Source of the DNA: Paraburkholderia monticola
GTDB taxonomy: Bacteria > Pseudomonadota > Gammaproteobacteria > Burkholderiales > Burkholderiaceae
Direction: 5' to 3'
Assembly (NCBI RefSeq): GCF_001580545.1
Contig: NZ_LRBG01000036.1
Span: 124,001 to 188,000 of the forward strand
Length of the DNA stretch: 64,000 bases
Part shown: positions 26,614-36,158 of the stretch, in pieces
Position numbering within the stretch: the first letter of the stretch is position 1
How the letters are laid out: each line of letters begins with the position of its first letter
Translations under genes and position numbers: made by a program
Notes under the pieces: model-generated
The model's database searches: none
Told to the model about the DNA's origin: nothing
The model's input: the letters and a program-made list of their open reading frames with translations, nothing else

Positions 26614-26701
26614 TCCGCACACGGTCGCAAAGCGGCGCAGCATTGCATCGGGCAGACGGCGGCTCGGCGGCGTTGCCTGCAACGCCACCGCCTGCGCTTC
26701 G

Positions 26702-27502
26702 CTATCTCAACTTGCCGAGCCACAGCGCGGTGAGCGTTGAGCGACTCCCGACGTTGAATTTGGTGTAGATCGACTTGATGTGGACATGCGTCGTGTTCGG
26801 ACTCTGGTCGAGCTTCTGCGCAATCTGCTTTTCCGTGAGTCCGTCGAGCAGCGCCAGCAGCACCCTTCGCTCGGACGACGTCAGGGGAGCGTCGGCGATA
26901 AGCAGGCCGTGGCTGAGCAGTTGCTGCCGGTAGTACCATCTCAGCCCATGCATCACGAAGCCCAGCAGCTCGAGATCCAACGCGGAGAAGCGGGGTGCAT
27001 GCACATCGCGAAACACGAAGAGATGAATCCGCACATCGTCGTTGAGCGAGCAACGCACCTGGATGCTGTCGCCGTGACCGACTTCGAGGTAGTGACGGCG
27101 ATAGTGCTCACCTTCAAACCATTCGGTGGGCATCGCCTCGAAGAGCAGGTTGGCGCAGAACGCCTCGTTCCCCGACGCGGCGACGACATGTGAGGAGTCG
27201 ACGTTGCCGGCCCAGAGCGTGTCGAACTGCTCCTGCACCGAAGCGACCATCGCGGGTACCGGATGCAGGAGCCGAACCAGGCGTGGACGCCAGCCGAACA
27301 AAGGATCTTTTGGCGTGGGTGAAGGCAATCGCACCACTACGGCCCAAAGCGCATTCTGTGCCGTGACCATCGCACAGAGCGTGGTTAGCAAATGGGTCAG
27401 CGCGGCATCGCCTTCGCCTGCCGAGAACTCGGCCAGCCGATCCCACAGCGCAAAGACGTCATCGTGGACCGCTGGATTGGCGGAATTCGCGAATGGATGC
27501 AT
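26702..27502 (-). CDS. LuxR-family transcriptional regulator
   Basis: 266 residues from the ATG at 27502 (start uncertain; 27568 and 27661 are in frame). The C-terminal HTH, residues about 205-260, has the GerE pattern: LTSSERRVLLALLDGLTEKQIAQKLDQSPNTTHVHIKSIYTKF (quoted as two adjoining parts, roughly residues 205-247), ending SRSTLTALWLG. The N-terminal part has no receiver Asp and no autoinducer-domain signature I recognise. It probably senses a ligand unknown to me. It is divergent from the flavin monooxygenase gene, with a gap of about 460 bases. Confidence 0.85.
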   Translation of the reverse strand: MHPFANSANPAVHDDVFALWDRLAEFSAGEGDAALTHLLTTLCAMVTAQNALWAVVVRLPSPTPKDPLFGWRPRLVRLLHPVPAMVASVQEQFDTLWAGNVDSSHVVAASGNEAFCANLLFEAMPTEWFEGEHYRRHYLEVGHGDSIQVRCSLNDDVRIHLFVFRDVHAPRFSALDLELLGFVMHGLRWYYRQQLLSHGLLIADAPLTSSERRVLLALLDGLTEKQIAQKLDQSPNTTHVHIKSIYTKFNVGSRSTLTALWLGKLR

Positions 27503-27961
27503 GTTGTCCCCAAGAAGAATGCGCTTCTTAGACAGTACTTCTCTAAAGGTACTGATCTTTCTGTCCATCCACAGGCCAGGCTTAATACCGTAGCGAATCC
27601 GCACCAGACAACGGTCCTTCGCGTGCGGTTCACGCCGGTCACGTCGTCGGGCAATGATCACTTTACGCCACGTCGGGCGGCCGATTCAGCCGGAGCATCG
27701 TGAATATCGCTGCGCTACCTCATCTGAAGGATCGGCGACCTATACTTTTCACGAATATGTCGTGCAACGCTATTAGCGCCGATATTTCGTATGAGGAACA
27801 CTTCATGACCCGCAAGTAGATCGATTGCCGGGCGTTCCCTGAGCGAAATGAAATGTTCCATCGCGCGATCCGGGGATTCCGAAAGCGAGTGGCCGGAGGC
27901 GGCCGTACAGCACTCGGTCGCGGGGATCGAGAGTGAGGGACATTGTGCATATCCCACGTCC
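27503..27961. promoter_or_regulatory. divergent regulator/monooxygenase intergenic region
   Basis: The 459 bases between the LuxR-type gene and the monooxygenase contain no confident coding frame; in-frame extensions of both genes enter it but lack ribosome sites or family-like sequence. It should hold both promoters; no operator could be picked by eye. Confidence 0.4.
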
Positions 27962-29257
27962 ATGACCACACATTCGGATCTCGATCTGGTTATCGTCGGC
28001 GGTGGCATCGGCGGTGTCATCTGCTTGAAGTACGCCAAAGACGCTGGGCTCAAGACCGTGCTCCTGGAGCGCCGTGAGCGTATCGGCGGGCTGTGGCGCG
28101 ATCTTCCTTCGTGGCAGGACATTCAGTTTCGCAAGGAAGACTGGACGCTCGGCAATGTCCCAGTGTCCGAAGAAAGGCAGCCGGGTATTCTGCGCAACAT
28201 CGAAGCCTGGGTCGAACGGTTCGATCTCGTGCCTCAAATCGTCCTCAATGCACCGGTCACGAGCGCGCAGTCCTACGAAGGCGGTTGGCAAGTGGCAACA
28301 GACGGAGCCTTGTATCGATCGAGGTGGCTCATCGCTGCCACCGGGGGACACAATCGCCCGGTCGTTCCGCAGGTCAAGCGGAATGATTCGTCGATCACCG
28401 AATATCACTCGTTCGAGCTGCGCAATCCGGAAGAGTTGAAAGGCAAGCGCGTCACTGTCGTGGGCGGCGGCGCATCGGCATACGACCTGCTTGACTTGTG
28501 CTTCACATACGAGGCGAGCAGCATCGCGTGGGTCTATCGTTCCATCAAGTGGATGCGCCCGACGCGCCAGGTCAAATATCTCGGGACCGACATACGTCTG
28601 TTGGCGAAATACCAGATGCTTGGTCTTTCCACGAGCGCAATGAACCGTCGCATCAACGAGGACTTGCGGGCGAGGTACAAGAAAGCCGGAATCACGGAGA
28701 TCATGCCGGAGGGCGACTTCGACATCCGTCGCGACCAGCTCATTCCGGGCCGGCCAGGCATGATCCGGGGCTTCCGCAGCATCGAGCGCCACCGCAGTGA
28801 AGTGCAGTCCGTCCACGGCAAGACGATTCGCCTCTCGAACGGTGAAGAGATCAGTTCGGACCTGTTGCTTTGGGGAACCGGATACGCCATGGAACTTGGC
28901 TATCTCGGGCTGGATTCGCTGACAAAGGCAAGGCGGCTGAATGAGATCTCCGCTCGCTGCTACTCCGTTTTTCGCTCGAGCGACGCCCCCAACCTTTTTC
29001 TGCTGGCACCCGGCGTGCTCGAGACAAATACCTCGACGCCCTGGGCCTACGCCCATGTGGCGAGGTCGATCATGTCCCACATCGCAGGCACCTCCGTCTT
29101 TGTGGACCCGCCGGTTCAGGATCTCACTAATCATTATGATCTGGTCAAGATGTTGGCTCTGCACGACCGGCAGAACTACCCGGTCGGGCTTTGGTACCTC
29201 AAGTATCTTTGGCTCGCGATGTTCCACCCAAAGGCGCGACCGATGCCCATCCCCTGA
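27962..29257 (+). CDS. flavin-containing monooxygenase (FMO/BVMO-like)
   Basis: 431 residues. FAD site LVIVGGGIGGVICLKYAKDAG with downstream LLERRERIGGLWRDLPSW; NADP site VTVVGGGASAYDLLDLC; late WGTGYAMELGYLGL corresponds to the ATG-type motif of the class. The FxGxxxHxxxW fingerprint is seen only loosely (TGGHNRPVVP then YHSFEL). It would insert one oxygen atom into a soft nucleophile or a ketone in the cytoplasm. The ATG at 27962 starts at the normal distance from the FAD motif. It is followed after 234 bases by an isochorismatase-fold gene. Confidence 0.87.
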   Translation: MTTHSDLDLVIVGGGIGGVICLKYAKDAGLKTVLLERRERIGGLWRDLPSWQDIQFRKEDWTLGNVPVSEERQPGILRNIEAWVERFDLVPQIVLNAPVTSAQSYEGGWQVATDGALYRSRWLIAATGGHNRPVVPQVKRNDSSITEYHSFELRNPEELKGKRVTVVGGGASAYDLLDLCFTYEASSIAWVYRSIKWMRPTRQVKYLGTDIRLLAKYQMLGLSTSAMNRRINEDLRARYKKAGITEIMPEGDFDIRRDQLIPGRPGMIRGFRSIERHRSEVQSVHGKTIRLSNGEEISSDLLLWGTGYAMELGYLGLDSLTKARRLNEISARCYSVFRSSDAPNLFLLAPGVLETNTSTPWAYAHVARSIMSHIAGTSVFVDPPVQDLTNHYDLVKMLALHDRQNYPVGLWYLKYLWLAMFHPKARPMPIP

Positions 29258-29491
29258 ACTACACCGGTGGTCGTCGGCCGAGACATGGAGGCTACCCAAT
29301 GGGTTCGATTGCCATTTGTTCTCAAACCCGCGCCCTTACAGGTCGATCTCGACTTGCCCGCCGCTTCTCGGCAGGCGCCGAACACCGCGCGGTACGCAGC
29401 ATTCTGGGCAACTGGCCTGACGGCCGTTGTCCCTCTCCAGTGACTTCAAATACCGTAGCAACACGAACGGCAAACCGAAGGGGCGTTGGAT

Positions 29492-30133
29492 ATGGCACAC
29501 CAATCGAAGTCCGGGCTGACGTATGAGTCTGAATCTACGGGGCTGTTGATCGTCGATCCGTATAACGACTTCCTGTCGGAGGGCGGCAAGCTCTACGAAC
29601 TGAGCCGCTCGACCCTCGAAGCCAATGATGTCGTCGAACATATGCGGCAGGTGCTCGCCGCGGCTCGCGCGGCTGGCTTGCAGGTCTTTATCGCCCCCCA
29701 CCATCGCTGGCGCGACGGTGATTTGCATAGTCATTGGAAGACGATTCCGCCGATTGGGGCCGCTGCCGACAAGAGCCGCGTTTTCGCCGACGGCACGTGG
29801 GGCGGCAGCTTTCACCCCGGTTTCGAGCCGCGCCCCGGTGAGGTCGTGGCCCAGGAACATTGGCTCTCGAGCGGATTCGCGAATACGGATCTCGACCTGC
29901 AACTGAAGAAGCACGGCGTGCGCAAGGTCATCGTGATCGGGATGCGGGCCAACACGTGTATCGAGTCCACCGTGCGCTTTGCCGCCGAACTCGGTTACGA
30001 AGTCACGCTGGTGAAAGACGCGATCGGCAGCTTCGGTCACGCCGAGATGGACGCCACGCTCCAGTACAACATGCCGTCTTACGCAAACGCCATCGTCTCG
30101 ACCGACGAGATCCTCGCAACACTGTCAGTCTGA
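29492..30133 (+). CDS. isochorismatase-like cysteine hydrolase, Lys position altered
   Basis: 213 residues. The family Asp is in LLIVDPYNDFL and the nucleophilic Cys in GMRANTCIESTVRFA. The third catalytic residue, a Lys in the usual V-x-x-K-x-x-x-S-A-F context, is not seen: the matching stretch reads VVAQEHWLSSGFANTDL. It may be an atypical hydrolase or use another residue. ATG at 29492 is preferred over the TTG two codons upstream. Same strand as the monooxygenase; a role in hydrolysing an amide or ester product is a guess. Confidence 0.82.
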   Translation: MAHQSKSGLTYESESTGLLIVDPYNDFLSEGGKLYELSRSTLEANDVVEHMRQVLAAARAAGLQVFIAPHHRWRDGDLHSHWKTIPPIGAAADKSRVFADGTWGGSFHPGFEPRPGEVVAQEHWLSSGFANTDLDLQLKKHGVRKVIVIGMRANTCIESTVRFAAELGYEVTLVKDAIGSFGHAEMDATLQYNMPSYANAIVSTDEILATLSV

Positions 30134-30218
30134 GGGCCTTGAGATCGACGAACGTCGTCCGTACCCATCGCGGCACGTATTTTGCGTCCTGTCCAGACCT
30201 GACAGCGAAGGGGAGGAC

Positions 30219-30395
30219 ATGATGACATTGGCCATTTATCTGATCGGTTGGCTGATCTTCGTTGGGGGCGTTGCGTGGGCTCTTATCAGCATGCACGTGG
30301 CCCAACACTACGTCTTGATCGCCGCGGTCATTCTGGTGGGCATCGGCGTTATCACGGGCGCGACGCACGCACGGAGTCGCGATCGTTCCTCATAG
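30219..30395 (+). CDS. 58-residue two-helix membrane protein
   Basis: A short gene with a very good ribosome site (AAGGGGAGGAC) before ATG 30219; a second ATG follows directly. It encodes two hydrophobic helices (residues about 4-25, LAIYLIGWLIFVGGVAWALI, and 31-49, VLIAAVILVGIGVITG) and a basic tail ending ARSRDRSS. No family recognised. Its last 44 bases overlap the end of the convergent GH13 gene. It is 85 bases after the isochorismatase-like gene and may be in the same transcript. Confidence 0.75.
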   Translation: MMTLAIYLIGWLIFVGGVAWALISMHVAQHYVLIAAVILVGIGVITGATHARSRDRSS

Positions 30396-31986
30396 GAGTC
30401 GAGGTTGGGGGACGAACAATCACGATGACACCCTCGCCGGCGGCAACCTGATTGTCGCCATCGACAAAGGCTTCACCGGTGCGCGAGATCACCGTCGAGA
30501 GCAACACGGAGCCGGAAGGCGACTGCACGGTCGCATCTTTGGCGCCCATGTTCAACGCGACGAAGAGTCGTTGATTGCGATATCGCCGTTCATAAGTCAG
30601 CACGTCGCCGTAGGCGGCGATGTTCTCTATTGCGCCGCACATTAGCGCGGTGTTGCTGCGCCGCAAGCTCAGCAGCCGGCGATAGAGCGTCAACATGCTC
30701 GACGGGTCGCCCTCCTGGTCGCGCACGCTCGTCGTCGTAGCAATCGGCAACCAGGGTCTGCCGTCCGTAAAGCCTGCATTTGGCAGCGAACTGTCCCATT
30801 GCATTGGCGTGCGCTCGGGATCTCGCCCCTGACCAATGCCGGGTTGCCGAACCTCGGCAGGATCCTGAATTTGGTCTGGTGCGATATCGCCATCCGTCAT
30901 GCCGATTTCATCGCCGTAGTAAAGCGTCGGCGTTCCTCTGAGTGTCAGCAGAAGTACAGCGGCCACACACGCCTGTGCCATGCCCACGCGCGAGGCGATG
31001 CGGGAATTGTCGTGGTTTCCGAGCACCCAGTTCGGCCAGGCGTGCTCGGGCAGGGCGTTGTCGTAGTCCCGGATCATGTTGGCGATTCCGGCAGCGTTCC
31101 ATCTAGCATTGAGCAACTGAAAATTGAACGGCATGTCCGCGCCGTCGCCGTGCGCGCCGTAATATTTGAGCAATTGCGGAACAGGCAGGTAAATCTCGCC
31201 GATCAGCACGCGATCACCATATTCGTTCAGTGTGGCCCGCATCGAACGGACGATGTCATGCACTTCCGGCTGGTCTTCCGTGTAACTTTGCAATAGCCGA
31301 TGATGGGCCGGCTCGCCCACCACATAGTTGGGATTCGCAGGGTTGTCGCGGTATTGCGCGTCCTTGATCAACAGCCACAGCACGTCGACGCGAAATCCGT
31401 CGACGCCGCGATCCAGCCAGAAGCGCAGAGCAACATCCATCGCGCGGCGAACTTGGGGGTTCCTCCAGTTCAGGTCGGGCTGTTCGGGCAGAAACGCGTG
31501 ATAGTAGTACTGCCCCGTCAACGGGTCCCACTCCCACGCCGAGCCGCCCATACGGCTTAACCAGTTGTTCGGCGGTCCGCCATCGGGCGCGGGATCGCGC
31601 CACAGATACCAGTCCCGTTGCGGACTGTCCCGCGACGAGCGGCTTGCCTCGAACCACGGGTGCCGGTTCGACGAGTGATTCGGCACGAAGTCGAGCAGCA
31701 CCTTGAGCCCAAGCCGATGGGCCTGGCCCATCAATTGCTCGAACTCGTCCAGAGTGCCGAATAGCGGGTCGATGCCGCAGTAATCTGTGACGTCGTAGCC
31801 AAAATCGGCCATGGGCGACGCATAGATCGGGGAGATCCACACTGCGTCAATCCCCAGCGTCGCAACATATTCGAGTCGCGCGCCGATACCGGGCAGATCA
31901 CCGACGCCGTCGCCGTTGCTGTCCTGAAACGAGCGGGGATAGATCTGGTAGATCACACTGCGTTGCCACCACGGCATCTGCGACAT
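30352..31986 (-). CDS. GH13 alpha-glucosidase
   Basis: 544 residues of a cytoplasmic-type GH13 enzyme, like oligo-1,6-/alpha-1,4-glucosidases. Motifs in order: SPIYASPMADFGYDVTDY, DFVPNHSS, nucleophile Asp in DGFRVDVLW, acid/base Glu in LIGEIYLP, transition-state Asp in VLGNHDNSR; all three catalytic acids are intact. The QPDLNWRNPQV segment is typical of exo-acting glucosidases. It hydrolyses terminal alpha-glucosides or transfers glucose. It is divergent from the second GH13 gene with only 48 bases between starts, suggesting coordinated control and roles in trehalose/maltose or glycogen-derived sugar turnover. Confidence 0.92.
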   Translation of the reverse strand: MSQMPWWQRSVIYQIYPRSFQDSNGDGVGDLPGIGARLEYVATLGIDAVWISPIYASPMADFGYDVTDYCGIDPLFGTLDEFEQLMGQAHRLGLKVLLDFVPNHSSNRHPWFEASRSSRDSPQRDWYLWRDPAPDGGPPNNWLSRMGGSAWEWDPLTGQYYYHAFLPEQPDLNWRNPQVRRAMDVALRFWLDRGVDGFRVDVLWLLIKDAQYRDNPANPNYVVGEPAHHRLLQSYTEDQPEVHDIVRSMRATLNEYGDRVLIGEIYLPVPQLLKYYGAHGDGADMPFNFQLLNARWNAAGIANMIRDYDNALPEHAWPNWVLGNHDNSRIASRVGMAQACVAAVLLLTLRGTPTLYYGDEIGMTDGDIAPDQIQDPAEVRQPGIGQGRDPERTPMQWDSSLPNAGFTDGRPWLPIATTTSVRDQEGDPSSMLTLYRRLLSLRRSNTALMCGAIENIAAYGDVLTYERRYRNQRLFVALNMGAKDATVQSPSGSVLLSTVISRTGEAFVDGDNQVAAGEGVIVIVRPPTSTPMRNDRDSVRASRP

Positions 31987-32034
31987 CGCCGTTCCTTTTC
32001 ACGATTGTCTGTTTTGGCGTCACATGCGGATCCT

Positions 32035-33699
32035 ATGCTCAATGACCTCTGGTACAAGAACGCGATCATCTATTGCCTTTCGGTAGGCACGTTCATGGAC
32101 GCCAACGGCGACGGCGTCGGCGACTTCCAGGGTCTCATGCGCAGGCTTGACTATCTGCAGGGTCTCGGCATGACGACGATCTGGCTCATGCCCTTCCATC
32201 CGTCGCCCGGACGCGATCACGGCTACGACGTCTGCGACTATTACAACGTAGATTCGAAGTACGGCACGCTCGGTGACTTCGCCGAATTCACCCACGCGTG
32301 TGCCCAGCGGGGTTTGCGCGTGATCATCGACCTCGTGGTCAATCACACGTCCGACCAGCACCCCTGGTTCGTGCAAGCACGCAGCGATCCCGAGTCGAAA
32401 TATCGCGACTGGTATGTATGGTCAGATTACAAACCGCCCGATGCCGAACGCGGCGTCGCGTTTCCGGGTATTCAGAAGTCGACCTGGAGTTTCGACAAGC
32501 GGGCAAGACGTTGGTACTTTCATCGCTTCTATGATTTCCAACCGGACCTGAACACCTCGAATCCTCATGTGCAGGCTGAATTGCTGAAGATCATGGGCTT
32601 CTGGATTCAGCTTGGAGTTTCCGGATTCCGCATGGACGCGGTGCCATTTGTCATCGCGAAGAAGGGCCCCAAGGTACGCAGAACGGTCGAGCAATATGAC
32701 ATGTTGCGGACCTTTCGCGAATCTCTGCAGTGGCGCGAGGGCGACGCGATCATTCTGGCGGAAGCCAATGTGCTGCCCGATACCGACCTTCAATACTTCG
32801 GCGACGCCGGCGAGCGCTTGCCAATGATGTTCAACTTCCAACTCAACCAGAACACGTTTTACACGCTCGCAACGGGCGACACGGCACCATTGAAGAAGGC
32901 GCTCCTTGCGACCAAACCGCGACCGCCGAGTGCGCAGTGGGGCGTATTTCTGCGCAATCACGACGAACTCGATCTGGGACGCCTGACGCCCGAGCAGCGT
33001 GCGATCGTGTTTGCCGCGTTCGCGCCGGACCCCGACATGCAGCTATATGGGCGTGGCATTCGCCGCAGACTTGCGCCAATGCTGTCGGGCGACCGACGCC
33101 GGCTCGAGCTTGCCTATAGCCTGATGATGAGTTTGCCGGGCACGCCCGTGTTCCGTTACGGCGACGAGATCGGCATGGGCGACGACCTGCGGCGGCCCGA
33201 GCGCGAATGTGCGCGCACGCCGATGCAATGGTCGAACGAGCCACAAGGTGGCTTCACCAAGCATCCAAAGCCGCCCGTCGCCACGATCTCGGACGGAGCT
33301 TACGGCTTCGAACGGGTCAACGTCGCGAAGCAGCGGCGCGATCCAGATTCGTTTCTCAACTGGATGGAGCGGATGATTCGCATGCGCCGGGAGGTGCCGG
33401 AGATTAGCTGGGGTGACTTCGAGGTGCTTCGCACCTCGCGAAACGACGTGCTCGCGCTGCGTTATGACTGGCGTAACAATTCGGTGCTGTTCCTGCATAA
33501 CTTCGGCGCCGAGGCGTGCACCGTCAAATTCCGCTGCGGCCGCAAGGATCTGGATGGCGAACCGCTGATCAATCTCCTCTCCGACGACCACAGCGCGGCA
33601 GCCGATGGCGGCCGCCACGCGGTGGTGCTCGAGCCGTTTGGATACCGGTGGTATCGCATCGGCGGCCTTGATTATCTGCTCAGGCGTACCGAGGCGTAG
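32035..33699 (+). CDS. GH13 alpha-amylase-family protein, trehalose-synthase-like
   Basis: 554 residues. It begins WYKNAIIYCLSVGTFMD, close to trehalose synthase TreS (W.K.A..Y...V..F.D). Catalytic residues are intact: Asp in VSGFRMDAVPF, Glu in ILAEANVLP, Asp in FLRNHDELDLG. TreS interconverts maltose and trehalose; this protein lacks the maltokinase fusion and could also be a glucosyltransferase. The ATG at 32035 is chosen; the in-frame extension to 31963 overlaps the divergent gene. It sits just upstream of the rpoD-type gene, in what looks like an osmotic/desiccation stress region. Confidence 0.88.
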   Translation: MLNDLWYKNAIIYCLSVGTFMDANGDGVGDFQGLMRRLDYLQGLGMTTIWLMPFHPSPGRDHGYDVCDYYNVDSKYGTLGDFAEFTHACAQRGLRVIIDLVVNHTSDQHPWFVQARSDPESKYRDWYVWSDYKPPDAERGVAFPGIQKSTWSFDKRARRWYFHRFYDFQPDLNTSNPHVQAELLKIMGFWIQLGVSGFRMDAVPFVIAKKGPKVRRTVEQYDMLRTFRESLQWREGDAIILAEANVLPDTDLQYFGDAGERLPMMFNFQLNQNTFYTLATGDTAPLKKALLATKPRPPSAQWGVFLRNHDELDLGRLTPEQRAIVFAAFAPDPDMQLYGRGIRRRLAPMLSGDRRRLELAYSLMMSLPGTPVFRYGDEIGMGDDLRRPERECARTPMQWSNEPQGGFTKHPKPPVATISDGAYGFERVNVAKQRRDPDSFLNWMERMIRMRREVPEISWGDFEVLRTSRNDVLALRYDWRNNSVLFLHNFGAEACTVKFRCGRKDLDGEPLINLLSDDHSAAADGGRHAVVLEPFGYRWYRIGGLDYLLRRTEA

Positions 33700-33809
33700 T
33701 CAGGCCGGGGGGAACGGATGCTTGTCCAGAAGCTTGCGTCGCGCGAAACGACCATCGGATGACGCTTGCGGCGCTGGTGCACGGCGACAGATGCCCCGAC
33801 CGCGTTCCT

Positions 33810-33838
33810 TTGTGCGACGCAGCAATTTGTGCTATAAT
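33810..33838 (+). promoter_or_regulatory. extended -10 sigma-70 promoter of the rpoD-type gene
   Basis: TGC-TATAAT (TATAAT at 33833-33838) is a consensus extended -10; TTGTGC at 33810-33815 is a possible -35 with a 17-base spacer. It lies about 195 bases upstream of the ATG at 34033, leaving a long leader. Such a consensus element is unusual in this GC-rich sequence. The rest of 33700-34032 holds no gene. Confidence 0.75.
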
Positions 33839-34032
33839 TTTAGGCAGTGGTTTTCCTGCGCTGTTTTTCTTGCGCTGTTCCAACCGGCCCGCCGTGCAAG
33901 CGGGCTGCGTTCCTTGCTCGTTGCGAGCCTGCAATTCGTCCCTGCCTGCAGCCGTAAGTTTTCGTGGCTCATCGGTCGCAGCGTGGGGCGCCGATGCTCT
34001 CGCCATCGCCGGGCAAAACTCCAGGAGAAGAT

Positions 34033-36030
34033 ATGGCATTTTTGGATCGGGAAGATTCAGGGCAAGACACGGTCTTCGCGCCGAAGACCTTGGGCCGACG
34101 CACCTCGAAGGGCAAGGCCACCGCAGCTTTGCTACCGGTCGAAGCTGTGTCCACGGAGTCGCAGAACGAAGAGCGGCAGCGCCAGATGCGCGCACTCATC
34201 CAGTTGGGAAAGGAGCGCGGCTACCTGACCCACGCCGAAATCAACGACCATTTGCCGGACAACTTCGCGCAGACCGCTGCCATCGAAACCATTGTCAGCA
34301 CCTTCAATGACATGGGCGTGGCGGTCTACGAACAGGCGCCCGACGCGGAGACGCTGCTTCTGAGCGACGCTGCGCCGGCAGCCGTATCGGACGAGCAGAC
34401 CGAGGAGGAAGCAGAAGTGGCGCTTTCCACGGTCGATTCGGAATTCGGGCGCACGACCGATCCGGTCCGCATGTACATGCGTGAAATGGGCGCGACCGAA
34501 TTGTTGACCCGCGCCGGCGAGGTTGAGATTGCCAAGCGCATCGAAGACGGCCTTCAGGAAATGATCCAGGCGATCGCGGCCTGCCCGGCAACGGTCGCCA
34601 CGATCCTGGCGCATGTCGAGCAAATCGAGGCCGGTGAACTGCGCATCGATGAATTGGTGGACGGTCTGAACGAAGAGTCGGCGGCAGCCGACCCGTCAGT
34701 GTCCGATCTGGATGACGTACCAGACACCGACGCCAATACCGCCGATAGCGACGACGAAGCCGACGAGGACAGCGAGATCGGACCGGGAGATTCGGCCAAG
34801 GCAAACGAAGCGCGGCTGAAACAGCTCACGAGCGACAGCCTCGCCATATTTGCGCGAGTGCGCGAGTTGTTCGATCAGATTCCGCGTGCCGACAGCGCGC
34901 AAGGCAAGGGCCGCGCGAACTTCGCACGCGTGTGCGAGGCGATCCAGCGCGAACTGGCGCCCATTCGCTTCACGGCGCGAACCATCGATCGGCTGTGTGG
35001 CGACGTGCAGCAACAGGTTGCGCAGGTGCGCGCGGTCGAGCGGCGCATTCTGGCGATTGCCGTCGACCAGTGCGGCATGCCGCGCGAGAAATTCGTCGAG
35101 TCGTTTCCGGGACATGAAACCGATCTGGGGTGGGTCGGCCGCAGCGCCGCGGCATCGCGCAAGTACGGCGCCGCGCTCGAACGCAGTCTGCCGGCGATTC
35201 AGGCCGAACAGCAAAAGCTGATCGAAGTCGAAACGAACGCGGTACTGCCGTTGCAACAGTTAAAGAAGATCAACCGGCAGATGATGGCGGCCGAGTCGAA
35301 AATGCGGCAGGCTAAGCGCGAAATGATCGAGGCCAACCTGCGCCTCGTGATCTCCATCGCGAAGAAGTACGTGAACCGCGGCATGCATTTTCTGGATCTG
35401 ATTCAGGAAGGCAATATCGGCTTGATGAAGGCCGTCGACAAATTCGAATATCGACGCGGCTGGAAGTTTTCGACCTACGCAACGTGGTGGGTCAGGCAAG
35501 CCGTCACGCGTTCGCTCGCGGATCAGGCGCGCACGATTCGCGTGCCGGTGCATATGGTCGAGTCGATCAACAAGCTCAACCGTATTTCACGCGAAATCCT
35601 GCAGCAGACCGGACAGGAGCCGCATCCTGCCGTGCTGGCGCATCGCATGGAACTGACTGAAGAGAAGGTTCGCGGCATGCTGAAGGTCGCGAGGCAACCC
35701 GTGTCGCTCGAGACGCCGGTGGGCGAGGACGCCGACGCGACGCTGGGCGATCTGATCGAAGATCCGACGGCGGCATCGCCCGCGGAGGCCGCGGTTCAGG
35801 CGAACCTGCGCTCCGCGATCGATGAGGCGCTCGACGCGCTGTCGCCGCGTGAGGCGAAGGTGCTGCGGATGCGTTTCGGGATCGATACGACGTCGGACCA
35901 TACGCTCGAGGAGTTGGGCAAACAGTTCGACCTGACGCGCGAGCGGATTCGGCAGATTGAAAGCAAGGCGATGCGAAAACTGATGCACCCGAGCCGTGCC
36001 GACAAGCTGCGGCAGTTTCTCGACCGTTGA
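34033..36030 (+). CDS. rpoD: RNA polymerase primary-type sigma-70 factor (RpoD paralogue)
   Basis: 665 residues. Region 1.1 (about 38-110, LIQLGKERGYLTHAEINDHLPD), 1.2 (DPVRMYMREMG), an acidic linker and non-conserved region, 2.1-2.4 (IEANLRLVISIAKKYVNRG, DLIQEGNIGLMKAVDKFEYRRG, FSTYATWWVRQAV), 3 and 4 (LEELGKQFDLTRERIRQIE, ending KLRQFLDR) are all present, so it is a full group 1 type factor. The ATG at 34033 has CAGGAGAAG. In this group the main rpoD normally follows rpsU-dnaG; here those are absent and GH13 and unknown genes flank it, so this is probably a second RpoD. It has its own promoter and terminator. Confidence 0.92.
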   Translation: MAFLDREDSGQDTVFAPKTLGRRTSKGKATAALLPVEAVSTESQNEERQRQMRALIQLGKERGYLTHAEINDHLPDNFAQTAAIETIVSTFNDMGVAVYEQAPDAETLLLSDAAPAAVSDEQTEEEAEVALSTVDSEFGRTTDPVRMYMREMGATELLTRAGEVEIAKRIEDGLQEMIQAIAACPATVATILAHVEQIEAGELRIDELVDGLNEESAAADPSVSDLDDVPDTDANTADSDDEADEDSEIGPGDSAKANEARLKQLTSDSLAIFARVRELFDQIPRADSAQGKGRANFARVCEAIQRELAPIRFTARTIDRLCGDVQQQVAQVRAVERRILAIAVDQCGMPREKFVESFPGHETDLGWVGRSAAASRKYGAALERSLPAIQAEQQKLIEVETNAVLPLQQLKKINRQMMAAESKMRQAKREMIEANLRLVISIAKKYVNRGMHFLDLIQEGNIGLMKAVDKFEYRRGWKFSTYATWWVRQAVTRSLADQARTIRVPVHMVESINKLNRISREILQQTGQEPHPAVLAHRMELTEEKVRGMLKVARQPVSLETPVGEDADATLGDLIEDPTAASPAEAAVQANLRSAIDEALDALSPREAKVLRMRFGIDTTSDHTLEELGKQFDLTRERIRQIESKAMRKLMHPSRADKLRQFLDR

Positions 36031-36158
36031 TCCATCGAGCAGGGCGGCAGTTCGAACGGTTTTGAAATCAGGGATTAAAGAACGCGAGGACAGCGGAGTA
36101 AAACCGGGTCACCCGCCAGGCTGATCCCTGGCTTTTGCGAGTGTTTGAAGAGTATTGG

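Noticed and set aside
27803..29299. A 498-codon minus-strand open frame
   Set aside because: Antisense to the flavin monooxygenase, whose FAD and NADP motifs are clear on the other strand.
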